Assembly: GCF_002310495.1 (NCBI RefSeq)
Contig: NZ_CP023344.1
Coordinates: 4,666,448 to 4,730,447, forward strand
Origin: Nibricoccus aquaticus
GTDB lineage: Bacteria > Verrucomicrobiota > Verrucomicrobiia > Opitutales > Opitutaceae
Length of the DNA: 64,000 nucleotides
Direction: 5' to 3'
In this document: one piece after another, positions 33,106 to 43,501 of the stretch
Position numbering within the stretch: the first letter of the stretch is position 1
How the letters are laid out: every line of letters begins with the position of its first letter
Made by a program: the position numbers and the translations under genes
The notes under the pieces: model-generated
The model's input: the letters and a program-made list of their open reading frames with translations, nothing else
Databases searched by the model: none
Told to the model about the DNA's origin: nothing

Positions 33106-35592
33106 ATGACATCCAAGCTGGCCGGTCGTCGCATCGCGTGCTTCTTCCCATGGAAACCGTTCGAGCCCACCGGCGCCTGGTGCCGGTTCCAGTGCTTATG
33201 GCGATTCCTCCTGGATCAGGGCTGTGAGGTCACCCTTTGCCTGCTCGCAGATGGAGCTGACGCGCAGTTGAAGAACGTGGCCGTCAGTTTCCCAAAAAAC
33301 TTTAATCTGGTCGGTGCCGTTTGGAATTTTGGCCAAAAACTCGCCACAGGTGCCCATCGCCGCGAACTGAAGGGTCTCACTCAGGCCGAGATCGGCCTGC
33401 TTCTGATGTACGAGAAAACACTCTACACGGAGAACGCGGAGTTTTCTCAATGGCTGCACGAACGCGTATCAGACCACGATCTCATGATCTGCGAATATCC
33501 GATGATGCTGCCGGTCCTCGCCGACTGCTGCCGCAAAGCGGGCAAGCCACTCATCGCCACCAGCTATGACGCGCTGTTCGAGCTTCACGGCACCACTCCT
33601 TTCGGTCGCGACACGCTGCGGCGAAAAGAAATCGAGGCATTAAGTCTGGCCGACGAAGTGGTGTTCTGCACCGAGACGGAAAGAAAACTTTTCGAGTCGT
33701 TCAAAATCCGCGGACACGTCGTGCCCAACACCGGCGACGCCCGCTCAGTCACTCCCGGCAAACACGAAGAATTCAAAGCGTCCGTGACCGCATCGCTCGC
33801 GCTCAAGACACCTCACTTCGTCTTGTTCGTCGGCAGCGACCACGGTCCGAATCGCGAAGCCGTCGCCGAGATCAAACAATTCGCCCGTCAGATTCCCGAG
33901 GTATCGTTCGTGATTGCCGGCACCTGCTGCCCGAAATCGACGGAAGGTAACGTGATTGCCTTGGGCAGTGTGGAGCCAGGGATCCTCGACTCGCTCTACC
34001 GTGGCGCGAGTACGGTCATTGTGCCGCTCCTGCGCGGCACCGGCATGTCGCTGAAAACATTTGAGGCGTTCAACTACGCCAAGGCGCTCATCTCCACGCC
34101 GGTCGGCGCGCGCGGCTTTACCGTGGAATCAGGCAAAGAACTGCTCCTCGTCGAGAAACCAACGGACTTCCCCGCAGCCATCCGCCAGCTTTTGAGCGAT
34201 GCCACTTTGCGCGAGCGCCTCGGCCTTAACGCCCGCGCCTACGCCGAAAAACTGGACTATCGAAACCAATTCTCCCCGTACGCCGACATCATCGAGCGCT
34301 TGCTGGCAACCAGCCCCGCACCAGCTATCACCAAGACCGCTCCGCCGGGCCTGCTCTTGGTCGACAACAACCTCTCCGACCACATCGGCCATCACTATAA
34401 CTACGCGCTCTCGCTCCGCGATCATTGCCGCGCCGCCGGCTTCGGTTTCAGCGCGCTCGTGAAACAGAAAGCCGCGGCCGACATCCTGAGCGAGTTGGAC
34501 GGCGTCCCCCTTTTTCGCCAGGGCCTGCACGAGGACGCCGCCCAAAACCCCTATCCCGCCGAGTGGGGCCACATGCGCGGCATGTACGACTTCCTCGCCT
34601 CGAATGATCGTTTCGCGCGCGAGTTGGAGGAAGGCCTGCAAAGTCGCGCGCGCTCCGGCGAGGTGATCTTTCTGCCCAATGCGACACCCCGCCAGATTCT
34701 CGGCGTCGCGCTTTTGCTGAACAAAAATCCGATCTACCGCCTGCTCCGCTTCGTGCTGATGCTCCGGTATTCGGTGAATTCCGGCGTCGGCCCCATCAAC
34801 GCGAGGAAAGCATTCTTCGATAAGGAAACGGCCGAACATTATCTATTCTCCTTCGATAAGCTCGCCGGCGTTTCGGCAGACTGCGTGCGCCTCGTGACCG
34901 ACAGCCAGGAACTCGCCAAAGAATACGCCACGCTCGCCAGACGTCCGGTCGAAGTGATGCCCATCCCGCACACGGCAAACGAAGACGCGGGCGCTGCCGT
35001 CGCCGGCGTGCCGACAAAAAACAAATCCAAGCTGCGCGTTGTTTTTCTCGGCGATGCTCGCGACGAAAAAGGTTTCGAGTTGCTGCCTGCGCTGGCCAGG
35101 GCCTGCGCGCAGGAGCCGTGGCTTTCAAAGGTCGAACTCGTTTTCCACGCCTACATCAGCAGCCACTACCACCTGAAAATGGGCACTGTGATCGAGGAAT
35201 TGAGCGGCGTGAAAGCGCGCAATCTCTCGCTCGTCAAATCGTCGCTCTCCGCCGCCGCCTACCGCCACTTGCTCGCCACCGCTGACCTCGTCCTGCTCCC
35301 GTACGACTCGATCACCTACCGCTCGCGAACCTCCGGCCCCTTCGTGGAGGCGATCTGCGCAGGCAAGCCAGTCGTCGCGCCAGCGCAGTCGTGGATGAGC
35401 ATCCAACTGGGAACGTCGGGCGCGGGAAAAACATTTTCCTCGGGCAATGTCGGCGACTTCGTGGCCGCAGTGCTGGCCGTGCTGCAAAATCACGCCACTT
35501 ACGCCACCGCAGCCCAGGAGCTCGGCTGCAAATATCGCGAGTATCACAATCCAGAAAACTTCGTCCGTCAGCTGGTCGGCGCAGGCAGTTGA
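33106..35592 (+). CDS. two-domain glycosyltransferase (GT4-like)
   Basis: 828 residues from MTSKLAGRRIACFFPWK; the open frame upstream overlaps non-coding sequence. Both halves look like GT-B glycosyltransferases. The N-terminal half ends in a GT4-type domain (HFVLFVGSDHGPNREAVAEI, VIVPLLRGTGMSLKTFEAFN, VGARGF). The C-terminal half has a second one (RVVFLGDARDEKGFELLPAL, LVLLPYDSITYRSRTSG, FVEAICAGKPVVAP). Such proteins build surface polysaccharides; the sugar and acceptor are unknown. It is the first host gene past the island and its composition is host-like. Confidence 0.8.
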   Translation: MTSKLAGRRIACFFPWKPFEPTGAWCRFQCLWRFLLDQGCEVTLCLLADGADAQLKNVAVSFPKNFNLVGAVWNFGQKLATGAHRRELKGLTQAEIGLLLMYEKTLYTENAEFSQWLHERVSDHDLMICEYPMMLPVLADCCRKAGKPLIATSYDALFELHGTTPFGRDTLRRKEIEALSLADEVVFCTETERKLFESFKIRGHVVPNTGDARSVTPGKHEEFKASVTASLALKTPHFVLFVGSDHGPNREAVAEIKQFARQIPEVSFVIAGTCCPKSTEGNVIALGSVEPGILDSLYRGASTVIVPLLRGTGMSLKTFEAFNYAKALISTPVGARGFTVESGKELLLVEKPTDFPAAIRQLLSDATLRERLGLNARAYAEKLDYRNQFSPYADIIERLLATSPAPAITKTAPPGLLLVDNNLSDHIGHHYNYALSLRDHCRAAGFGFSALVKQKAAADILSELDGVPLFRQGLHEDAAQNPYPAEWGHMRGMYDFLASNDRFARELEEGLQSRARSGEVIFLPNATPRQILGVALLLNKNPIYRLLRFVLMLRYSVNSGVGPINARKAFFDKETAEHYLFSFDKLAGVSADCVRLVTDSQELAKEYATLARRPVEVMPIPHTANEDAGAAVAGVPTKNKSKLRVVFLGDARDEKGFELLPALARACAQEPWLSKVELVFHAYISSHYHLKMGTVIEELSGVKARNLSLVKSSLSAAAYRHLLATADLVLLPYDSITYRSRTSGPFVEAICAGKPVVAPAQSWMSIQLGTSGAGKTFSSGNVGDFVAAVLAVLQNHATYATAAQELGCKYREYHNPENFVRQLVGAGS

Positions 35593-35629
35593 TTGCCTCG
35601 CCGCCGCTCACCACTTCGCACCGCGTTCC

Positions 35630-36325
35630 TCAAACCCCCAGTTCGCCGATCGGCGGCAACTGCCAGACCACCGGTGCCCGCCCGCCTTCTGCAAGCAGCG
35701 CATTGATCTTCGAAAAACACCGGCAACCGAGAAACAACCGCGCCGAAAGCGGCGACGGATGCGCGCACTCCACCACCGTGTGAACCGGATTCGTCACCCG
35801 CTCCCGCTTCTTCTGCGCGTGCCTCCCCCACAGCACGAAAACCACACGCTCGCTCTTCGCATTCACCGCATCGATCACCCGGTCTGTAAACTCCTCCCAC
35901 CCGCGCTTCTGATGCGCCGCCGCCTCACCCGCGCGCACCGTCATCACCGTGTTGAGCAACAACACGCCCTGCCCCGCCCAAGCCTCGAGGCATCCATGCC
36001 CGGGCGAAACAAATCCCACATCCGCCGCCAGCTCCTTGTAGATATTCCGCAGCGATCCCGGGATCGGCTTCACCTCCGGCCTCACCGAGAAACACAACCC
36101 ATGCGCGTGCCCGGGTGTCGGATACGGATCTTGCCCCAGCACCACCACCTTCACCGCCGCCAGCTCCGTCAGCGCCAGCGCCGCAAAAATATCATCCCGG
36201 CCCGGCAGCACCTGCGCCCCCGCCGCTAGCTCGGCCTCCAGAAACTCATCCAGCGCCCGGAAATAGTCCTTCTCGGTTTCAGCGCTCATCGCTTCGCGCC
36301 AGCCCACAGGGATTTCAGGAATCAT
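35630..36325 (-). CDS. ung: uracil-DNA glycosylase, family 1
   Basis: 231 residues from MIPEIPVGWREAMSAETEK. It removes uracil from DNA in base excision repair. The catalytic segment VVVLGQDPYPTPGHAHGLCF holds the water-activating Asp; the usual His after GQDPY is Pro here, a variant also known from actinobacterial Ung. NTVMTV and the HPSPLSA loop with the catalytic His are present. The long frame upstream (to 36589) is antisense to parA and was not used. It is divergent from parA by 91 bases. Confidence 0.92.
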   Translation of the reverse strand: MIPEIPVGWREAMSAETEKDYFRALDEFLEAELAAGAQVLPGRDDIFAALALTELAAVKVVVLGQDPYPTPGHAHGLCFSVRPEVKPIPGSLRNIYKELAADVGFVSPGHGCLEAWAGQGVLLLNTVMTVRAGEAAAHQKRGWEEFTDRVIDAVNAKSERVVFVLWGRHAQKKRERVTNPVHTVVECAHPSPLSARLFLGCRCFSKINALLAEGGRAPVVWQLPPIGELGV

Positions 36326-36416
36326 CGCCCCATCTCCAAGCCCGCCCGCCCTCCGCGCAACCTTTCCGTTAAAACGCTCGACCCCGCCGCACCCCTTGCG
36401 GTTAATCCGCCCACCT

Positions 36417-37199
<783 letters not shown>

Positions 37200-37233
37200 G
37201 CCAGCGTGCTCGCACGCGCTCCGAATCTTCCGA

Positions 37234-37269
37234 GGTAGGGCGGGTTAGCCTTAACCCCGCCGGTTCGAC
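37234..37269. repeat. intergenic palindromic repeat, REP-like
   Basis: Nearly identical to 5533-5568 over 36 bases; contains GGCGGGTTAG, CC, then TTAACCCCGCC. Lies just after parA. Confidence 0.78.
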
Positions 37270-37369
37270 ATCGCACTTCCCTCAACCCATCGCGTGAACT
37301 AGCGATCCCAGCTCCCCGCTTGCGCTACGCGCTACCCGCTACTCACTAGTCGCTACTTTTCCGCAAGCC

Positions 37370-38182
37370 ATGCTCCCCGCTCTGACCAAATACCGCCACG
37401 CTTTCCTCGTCGGCCTCCAGAGCAACCTCGTTTACCGCTGGAACTTCGCGATCCGCGCCTTCTTTTCCCTCTTCCACCTCATCGTCGTCTTTATCCTCTG
37501 GAACGCCGCCTTCCACGGCAAAACCGAGATCGGCGGCTTCAACCTCGCGCAGACGATGACCTACTTCATCACCCTGCTCGTCCTCCAGTTCTTCATCAGC
37601 GCCTTCAGTGAAGATTACCAGATCAGCGAAGAAATCCGCAACGGCCTCATCAACCAGTTCCTCCTCAAGCCGATCAACTACTACCTCTACCGCTTCAGCA
37701 TTTTCGTCGCCGCCCGCATCGTCTCCGGCGGCCTCGCCCTCCTCCCCATCCTCCTCGCGTTTCCACTCCTGCGCGACCTCCTCGATTTCCCGACCGACAC
37801 CTGGCGCATCGCCTACGCGATTCCTGCCCTGATCATGTCGGCGTTCATCCAGTTCACCATCGCCTACTGCTTCGGCCTGCTGACCTTCTGGTTCCTCGAA
37901 ATCCAGTCCTTCATCATCCTCTCCCTCGCCATCGAGACACTCCTCGCCGGCATGGTCTTCCCGCTCGATCTGCTCGATGCCAGGCTCTTCGAGATCTCCC
38001 AGTATCTGCCGTATTACTACCAGATGTACTTCCCGGCCTCCATCATCACCGGCCGCGCCACCGATCAGGCCGAGATCCTCCGCAACCTCGGCATCCAGTT
38101 CTTCTGGGTCGTCGCCCTTCTCATCATCGCCCAAGTCCTCTGGAAACGCGGCCTTCGCCGCCACACCGCCGTCGGCGGCTGA
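37370..38182 (+). CDS. ABC-2 type permease
   Basis: 270 residues with six predicted membrane helices. The sequence (FFSLFHLIVVFILWNAAFHG, MTYFITLLVLQFFISAFSED, NGLINQFLLKPINYYLYRF) matches the ABC-2/DUF990 permease family that works with an ATP-binding subunit for export. The next gene is a second, different permease in the same direction, so the pair may form a heterodimer. No ATPase gene is next to them in the window. The transported substrate is unknown. Confidence 0.82.
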   Translation: MLPALTKYRHAFLVGLQSNLVYRWNFAIRAFFSLFHLIVVFILWNAAFHGKTEIGGFNLAQTMTYFITLLVLQFFISAFSEDYQISEEIRNGLINQFLLKPINYYLYRFSIFVAARIVSGGLALLPILLAFPLLRDLLDFPTDTWRIAYAIPALIMSAFIQFTIAYCFGLLTFWFLEIQSFIILSLAIETLLAGMVFPLDLLDARLFEISQYLPYYYQMYFPASIITGRATDQAEILRNLGIQFFWVVALLIIAQVLWKRGLRRHTAVGG

Positions 38183-38205
38183 CGGATGACAATCCGCGCG
38201 TACTT

Positions 38206-38294
38206 TTGACCACTGATGACACAGATAAATGCCGGATAGGATACTTTGATCCTCCGTTTTTTATCCGGATCGTATCTGTGTCATCTGTGGTTAA
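38206..38294. repeat. imperfect inverted repeat, 33-base arms
   Basis: Arms 38206-38238 and 38262-38294 pair at 27 of 33 positions; both hold a GATGACACAGATA-type core (revcomp TATCTGTGTCATC). A 23-base loop separates them. It lies between the two permease genes and may act on the transcript as a stem-loop. Confidence 0.7.
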
Positions 38295-38358
38295 CTGATT
38301 TTCCGAGCGGGCCCTCCGACCTTCAATATCACTCTTTCAACCCTCAACACGGTCTCCG

Positions 38359-39168
38359 TTGAAACTCCTCCAATACTTCCGCCTCTGGCTCGCCTGCGCG
38401 CGCTACTCCATCACGCGGACCATGATGTTTCGCTTCGACTTCCTCATGTGGGGCCTCGTCGAACTCTTCTGGATGGGCGTCAACGTCGCCCTCGTCTCCG
38501 TCATCTACCAACACACCGACTCCATCGCCGGCTGGAATAAATACCAGATGCTCCTGCTCGTCGGCAGCTCCATGATCGTCCAGCGCCTCCTCATGGGTTT
38601 CTTCTGGAGCAACCTCTTCGAACTCGGCCGCAACATCCGCTCCGGCCACTTCGACTTCTTCCTGGCCCAGCCCGGCAACCTCATGTTCATGGCCTCCACC
38701 CGCAAGGTTGAGCTCGAGGGCATCCTCAACGTCTTCGTCGCCATCGCCATCGTCGTTTACGCCGCCGGCCAGCTCCAGCTCCACCCGAGCGCCACGACTC
38801 TCGCCCTCTACGTATTCATGATCCTGTGCGGCCTCGTCATCCACTACAGCATCGTCGCCCTCTCCGTCTCGATCACCTTCTGGATCATAAAATCCGAAGG
38901 CCTCGAGCACAGCTACTTCACGCTCACCGAGTTCTCCCGCCTCCCGCGCGAAGCCTACCGCGGACTCTTCAAAGGCGCCGCCAGCGCCGTCTTCGTGTAC
39001 GCACTCCCTGTCGTCATCGTGAGCAACGTCCCCGCCAGCCTTCTCATCGAAAACGCCCTCAACGTCACCAACGCCCTCTGGCTCCTCGCCGTCACCGTCC
39101 TCTGGTTCGCCCTCGCCGTCTTCGTCTTCCATCGCGGCCTCCGCCGCTACTCCAGCGCCAGCTCATAA
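38359..39168 (+). CDS. second ABC-2 type permease
   Basis: 269 residues from a TTG start; six predicted helices (FLMWGLVELFWMGVNVALVS, QMLLLVGSSMIVQRLLMGFF, FVAIAIVVYAAGQLQLHP). Family is the same ABC-2 type as the previous gene, in tandem with it. The GKxxSG-free sequence confirms it is not the ATPase. Together with its neighbour it probably needs an ATP-binding subunit encoded elsewhere. A direct-repeat-rich intergenic stretch separates the two. Confidence 0.8.
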   Translation: MKLLQYFRLWLACARYSITRTMMFRFDFLMWGLVELFWMGVNVALVSVIYQHTDSIAGWNKYQMLLLVGSSMIVQRLLMGFFWSNLFELGRNIRSGHFDFFLAQPGNLMFMASTRKVELEGILNVFVAIAIVVYAAGQLQLHPSATTLALYVFMILCGLVIHYSIVALSVSITFWIIKSEGLEHSYFTLTEFSRLPREAYRGLFKGAASAVFVYALPVVIVSNVPASLLIENALNVTNALWLLAVTVLWFALAVFVFHRGLRRYSSASS

Positions 39169-39188
39169 CCGCTCCGCATTCCGAAACT

Positions 39189-39212
39189 GTAGGAGCGGCT
39201 TTACGCCGCGAT
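39189..39212. repeat. short REP-like element
   Basis: GTAGGAGCGGCTTTACGCCGC contains GCGGC / GCCGC around TTTAC. It resembles the GTAGGAGCGGGCTTGCCCGC type of repeat known from other bacteria. Confidence 0.5.
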
Positions 39213-39282
39213 CTCCGCCGCATTTTGAAGTTTGTAGTTTCTTTGAGCCTTTGGCCTTTTGGCGTTTGAGATTTCTCCACCC

Positions 39283-39996
39283 GTGCCCGCCTCCGAAAAC
39301 CAAGCACTCGCAGCCCTCCAACGCCGCCTCGACTACACATTTCGCGACGCCGCTCTCTTGGAATGCGCCGTCACCCACCCCTCCTACTTGCAGGAACACC
39401 CCGAGGTCCCCGAGAGCAACCAACGCCTCGAATTCCTCGGCGACGCCGTGCTCCAGTTCGTCCTCACCGAAGCCCTCTTCGACCTCTTTCCAACTGACCG
39501 CGAAGGCGCGCTCAGCAAAAGCCGCTCCGCACTCACCAAGGGCAAATTCCTCAGCGACCTCGCCCGCGAGATCGACCTCACCGACTGCCTTCGCGTCGGC
39601 TCCAGCGAAGAACAGACTGGCGGCCGCACCCGTGATTCCGCCCTCGAAGACGCTATCGAAGCAGTCATCGGCGCCATCTTCCGCGACAGCGATCTCGTCA
39701 CCGCCCGCCGCGTCATCTTCCACCTCATCGGCTCCCTCTCCGACCGCCTCGCGTCTCGTCGCCCCGACGAAAACCCCAAAGGCCGCCTCCAGGAACTCGT
39801 CCAGGGCGAACACGGCAACAACGCCCTGCGCTACCAGATCATCAAAATTTCCGGCGAAGAACACGCCCGCGAATTCGAGGCCACCGCCTCCCTCAATGGC
39901 GAGCTCATCGGCACCGGCCGCGGCACCTCGAAAAAATCCGCCGAAGAAGAAGCCGCCCGCGTAGCCCTCGTCACGCTCCAGGCCGCGAAAAATTAA
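39283..39996 (+). CDS. rnc: ribonuclease III
   Basis: 237 residues from the GTG at 39283. A TTG eight codons upstream is in frame but falls inside a dispersed repeat (TTTGGCGTTTGAGATTT), so GTG is preferred. The RNase III signature RLEFLGDAVLQFVLTEALF holds the acidic active site. SALEDAIEAVIGAIFRD is the second half, and the C-terminal dsRNA-binding domain (GRLQELVQ, then GRGTSKKSAEEEAARVAL) is complete. It cuts double-stranded RNA in rRNA maturation and mRNA decay. Confidence 0.93.
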   Translation: MPASENQALAALQRRLDYTFRDAALLECAVTHPSYLQEHPEVPESNQRLEFLGDAVLQFVLTEALFDLFPTDREGALSKSRSALTKGKFLSDLAREIDLTDCLRVGSSEEQTGGRTRDSALEDAIEAVIGAIFRDSDLVTARRVIFHLIGSLSDRLASRRPDENPKGRLQELVQGEHGNNALRYQIIKISGEEHAREFEATASLNGELIGTGRGTSKKSAEEEAARVALVTLQAAKN

Positions 39997-40099
39997 CCCG
40001 CCTAGCTCGCGCCCGGGTGGAAACCGTATCCGGTTCTCCGCGATTCCGCACTTCCGCGCCTCCGCGATTTCCGTTTCGCTTCGTCCTCTGTCCTCGTCG

Positions 40100-43000
40100 A
40101 TGCCCACCGCCACCACACCGCGCCATAAACTCACCGGCGTCTGCCCGCCCGCCCGCGGCGCCGTCATCGAGGAACTCACGCGCACTCAGCCCGCGCCCGT
40201 CTGGCTGGTCATCGCCGACGAACTCAAAACCGCCGAGCAACTCGCCGAGGACATCGCCTTCTTCCACGCCGCCTCCGCGCCCGCGTCATCGAAACGCTCG
40301 CTCGACGTCCTCATCTTCCCCGAGTCCATGCCCGATACGCGCGATATGCGCGAAGCCTTCACCGCCTCCTCCGACCGCCTCGCCGCCCTCTCCAAACTCC
40401 GCGCCCTCCGCAACACCTCCGGCTCGACCCGCACCACTCAACTCGTCCTCGTCTCCACGCCCGCCGCCCTGCTCCAGTCCGTCCCCGCCCTCGAACAATT
40501 CGCCACCAAGGAATTCACCATCACCAAAGGCCAGTCCCAGCCCTTCCAGGCTCTCCTCGAAAAGCTTCGCGAGCTCGACTACGACTCCGAAGCCGTCTGT
40601 GAAGCCCCCGGCCATTACGCCATCCGCGGCGGCATCATCGACCTGTATCCAGTAACCGCCACCCAACCTTACCGACTCGATTTCTTCGGCGACGACATCG
40701 AAGACATCCGTGCCTTCGATCCCGTCACCCAACGCTCCGGCGAATCCGTCGCCTCCATCACCCTCTCCGCCACCCCGCGCGTCCGCCTCGATCCCTCCAA
40801 AACCGGCCTCGCCGATTATCTCTCGCCGCAAACGCATCTCCTCTTCGTCGAACCCGCCCGCCTCGACGAAACCTTCAGCGCCCTCGCCCGCGAAAACATC
40901 TCCACCGAAAATACGCCCGCGCTCCCTGCCATCCTCGCCAAATGCGCCGCCGCCTTCGGCCTCAGCGACCTCGACGAAACCTCCGCGCTCTTCGAAACGC
41001 CCGATATCGACGTCACCCTCGATACCGACAGCCTCGTCCACCACCGCAGCTACCCCGACGATGCCCTCGTCGCCCAGGACCGCCTTGTCGCCGAAGAAGA
41101 CGCCCGCGCCGACTTCCTCCGCAAACTCGTCGCCTGGAAAAAAGACGGCTACGCCATCGACTTCGTCGTCTCCAAAGAAGGCGAAGAGCAACGCGTCCGC
41201 GAAATTCTCGCCGAAGACACCGCCTTCAAAAATCTCAAGCCCCGCTTCCTCCGCGGCACCCTCAACGAAGGCTTCCGCATCACGCGTCGTGGCGAAAATT
41301 CCCGCAGCGGCCAGATCCTCGTCACCGAGACCGAACTCTTCGGCCGCCAGCGCACTCGCCGCGCGGGCGGCACCAAACGCGCCATCGCCACCCGCGCCCA
41401 GATCGACCAGCTCCTCGACTTCTCCGAACTCGTCGAAGGCGATTTTGTCGTCCACCTCCAGCACGGCATCGCGCTCTACCGCGGCCTCACCAAAGTCGAA
41501 GCCGCCGGCGGTCTCCGCGAAGTCATCTCCCTCGAATTCGATGACCACGTCACGCTCCACGTGCCGCTCCAGGAGTCGCATTTGATTTCCCGTTACGTCG
41601 GCCTCAGCAAGACCCGCCCCCAACTCGGCCGCATCGGTTCCAACCGCTGGGAAAAAGCCCGCAAAGCCGCCGAAGTTTCCACCATCGACCTCGCCGCCGA
41701 GCTCCTCCGCATCCAGGCCGCCCGCGAGGCCCAGCCCGGTTTCGCTTTCCCGCCCGACAACACCTGGCAGAAAGAATTCGAGGCCTCGTTCCCCTACACC
41801 GAAACCCGCGACCAACTCCGCGCCATCGACGAAACCAAGGCCGACCTCGAACGCGCCCGCCCGATGGACCGCCTCATCTGCGGCGACGTCGGCTTCGGCA
41901 AAACCGAGGTCGCCATCCGCGCCGCCTTCAAAGCCGTTCAAGGCGGTCGCCAGGTCGCCGTCCTCGTCCCCACCACTGTGCTCGCCCAGCAGCACATGAA
42001 CACGTTTCGCGAGCGCATGGCCGGCTATCCGATCGCCGTGGAAATGGTTTCCCGTTTTCGCACCCGCGCCGAGCAGGCCAAAATTCTCGCCGCCACCACC
42101 GCTGGCCAGGTGGACATTCTCGTCGGCACGCACCGCGTCTTCCAGGCCGATGTGAAATTCAAAGACCTCGGCCTCGTCATCATCGACGAAGAGCAACGCT
42201 TCGGCGTGAAACACAAAGAAGCCTTCAAAAAAATGCGCGCCTCCGTGGACGTCCTCTCGATGAGCGCCACTCCGATTCCACGCACGCTCTACATGGCACT
42301 CACCGGCGCGCGCGATATGAGCGTCATCGAGACCGCGCCGACCAACCGCCACCCCGTGCAGACCATCGTCAAAACCTACGACGAAAAAGTCGTCGTCGAT
42401 GCCATCCGCCACGAACGCCGCCGCGGTGGGCAGGTGTTCTATCTACACAACCGCGTCCAGACGATCGACCTCGTTGCCGCCCGCCTACGCGAACTCCTCC
42501 CCGATCTCCGCATCGGCGTCGGCCACGGCCAGATGGACGAGAAAGAACTCGAACTCCACATGACCGAGTTCGTCGCCGGCACCTACGACGTGCTCGTCTG
42601 CACCACGATCATCGAGAGCGGCCTCGATATCCCCAACTGCAACACGATCATCATCGAAGGCGCTGACCGCTTCGGCCTTTCCCAGCTGTATCAGCTCCGC
42701 GGCCGCGTCGGCCGCTTCAAACACCAGGCCTACGCCTATCTCCTCCTTCACCGCCACACGCGTTTGCTGGAGATTGCCCGCGAGCGCCTCAGCGCGCTTC
42801 GCACGCACAACCAGCTCGGCGCCGGCTTCCGCATCGCCATGCGCGACCTCGAACTCCGCGGCGCCGGCAACCTCCTCGGCTCCGAACAAAGCGGCCACAT
42901 CGTCGGCGTCGGCTTCGAACTCTACTGCCAGCTCCTCCGCCAGTCCGTCGCCCGCCTCAAAGGCGAAAAATCCGCCGCCAACATCCGCGCCAACGTGAAG

Positions 43001-43501
43001 CTCGACTTCGTCTTCATCGGCGAAGGCGCCGGAACCGCCATCGGCACGCCATCATCCGCCTCCTCGAGCTCGTCCTACGCCGCCATCAAAGCCGCCGAAG
43101 ACGACGCCAGCGGCATCGTCGAAATCCCCAAAATCCAGGCGCGCATCCCTTCCGCCTACATCGCCGAGACCCGCCTCCGCATCGACTTCTACCGCCGCCT
43201 CGCCCTCGCCGACAGCCCCGCCCGCTTGAAGGAAATCGACTCCGATCTTCGCGACCGCTTCGGCAAATTCGGCGACGAGGTGAAAGCCCTGCTCCTCATC
43301 ACCGAGATCCGCATTCTGGCGGAACAAAAAAACATCCTCTCCGTCGAAACAGAGTCCACCCGTTTGAAGTGCCTGCGCAACAGCGGACGCCGCGACGACT
43401 TCCTCATGGTCGGCGCCCGGTTTCCAAGGTTGACCGCCCCCAAGCCCCTCCTACGTTTGCGCGAAATTCTCAGTTTTTTAATTAACCAGCCCGCTCCATG
43501 A
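40100..43501 (+). CDS. mfd: transcription-repair coupling factor Mfd
   Basis: 1133 residues, close to the usual 1150. The UvrB-like N-terminus leads to the RNA-polymerase interacting domain (ELVEGDFVVHLQHGIALYRG). The helicase part follows: Walker A CGDVGFGKTEVAIRAAF, the DEEQ box IIDEEQRFGVKHKE, SATPIPRTLYMALTGARDM, and the TRG motif region TIIESGLDIPNCNTIIIEGA. It removes stalled RNA polymerase and recruits UvrA to the damage. The stop codon overlaps the next gene start (ATGA). Confidence 0.96.
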   Translation: MPTATTPRHKLTGVCPPARGAVIEELTRTQPAPVWLVIADELKTAEQLAEDIAFFHAASAPASSKRSLDVLIFPESMPDTRDMREAFTASSDRLAALSKLRALRNTSGSTRTTQLVLVSTPAALLQSVPALEQFATKEFTITKGQSQPFQALLEKLRELDYDSEAVCEAPGHYAIRGGIIDLYPVTATQPYRLDFFGDDIEDIRAFDPVTQRSGESVASITLSATPRVRLDPSKTGLADYLSPQTHLLFVEPARLDETFSALARENISTENTPALPAILAKCAAAFGLSDLDETSALFETPDIDVTLDTDSLVHHRSYPDDALVAQDRLVAEEDARADFLRKLVAWKKDGYAIDFVVSKEGEEQRVREILAEDTAFKNLKPRFLRGTLNEGFRITRRGENSRSGQILVTETELFGRQRTRRAGGTKRAIATRAQIDQLLDFSELVEGDFVVHLQHGIALYRGLTKVEAAGGLREVISLEFDDHVTLHVPLQESHLISRYVGLSKTRPQLGRIGSNRWEKARKAAEVSTIDLAAELLRIQAAREAQPGFAFPPDNTWQKEFEASFPYTETRDQLRAIDETKADLERARPMDRLICGDVGFGKTEVAIRAAFKAVQGGRQVAVLVPTTVLAQQHMNTFRERMAGYPIAVEMVSRFRTRAEQAKILAATTAGQVDILVGTHRVFQADVKFKDLGLVIIDEEQRFGVKHKEAFKKMRASVDVLSMSATPIPRTLYMALTGARDMSVIETAPTNRHPVQTIVKTYDEKVVVDAIRHERRRGGQVFYLHNRVQTIDLVAARLRELLPDLRIGVGHGQMDEKELELHMTEFVAGTYDVLVCTTIIESGLDIPNCNTIIIEGADRFGLSQLYQLRGRVGRFKHQAYAYLLLHRHTRLLEIARERLSALRTHNQLGAGFRIAMRDLELRGAGNLLGSEQSGHIVGVGFELYCQLLRQSVARLKGEKSAANIRANVKLDFVFIGEGAGTAIGTPSSASSSSSYAAIKAAEDDASGIVEIPKIQARIPSAYIAETRLRIDFYRRLALADSPARLKEIDSDLRDRFGKFGDEVKALLLITEIRILAEQKNILSVETESTRLKCLRNSGRRDDFLMVGARFPRLTAPKPLLRLREILSFLINQPAP

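Noticed and set aside
40286..42412. 708-codon open frame opposite mfd
   Set aside because: Its product is a Gly/Glu/Ala/Phe-rich string with no motif. It is the antisense shadow of the GC-rich mfd gene.
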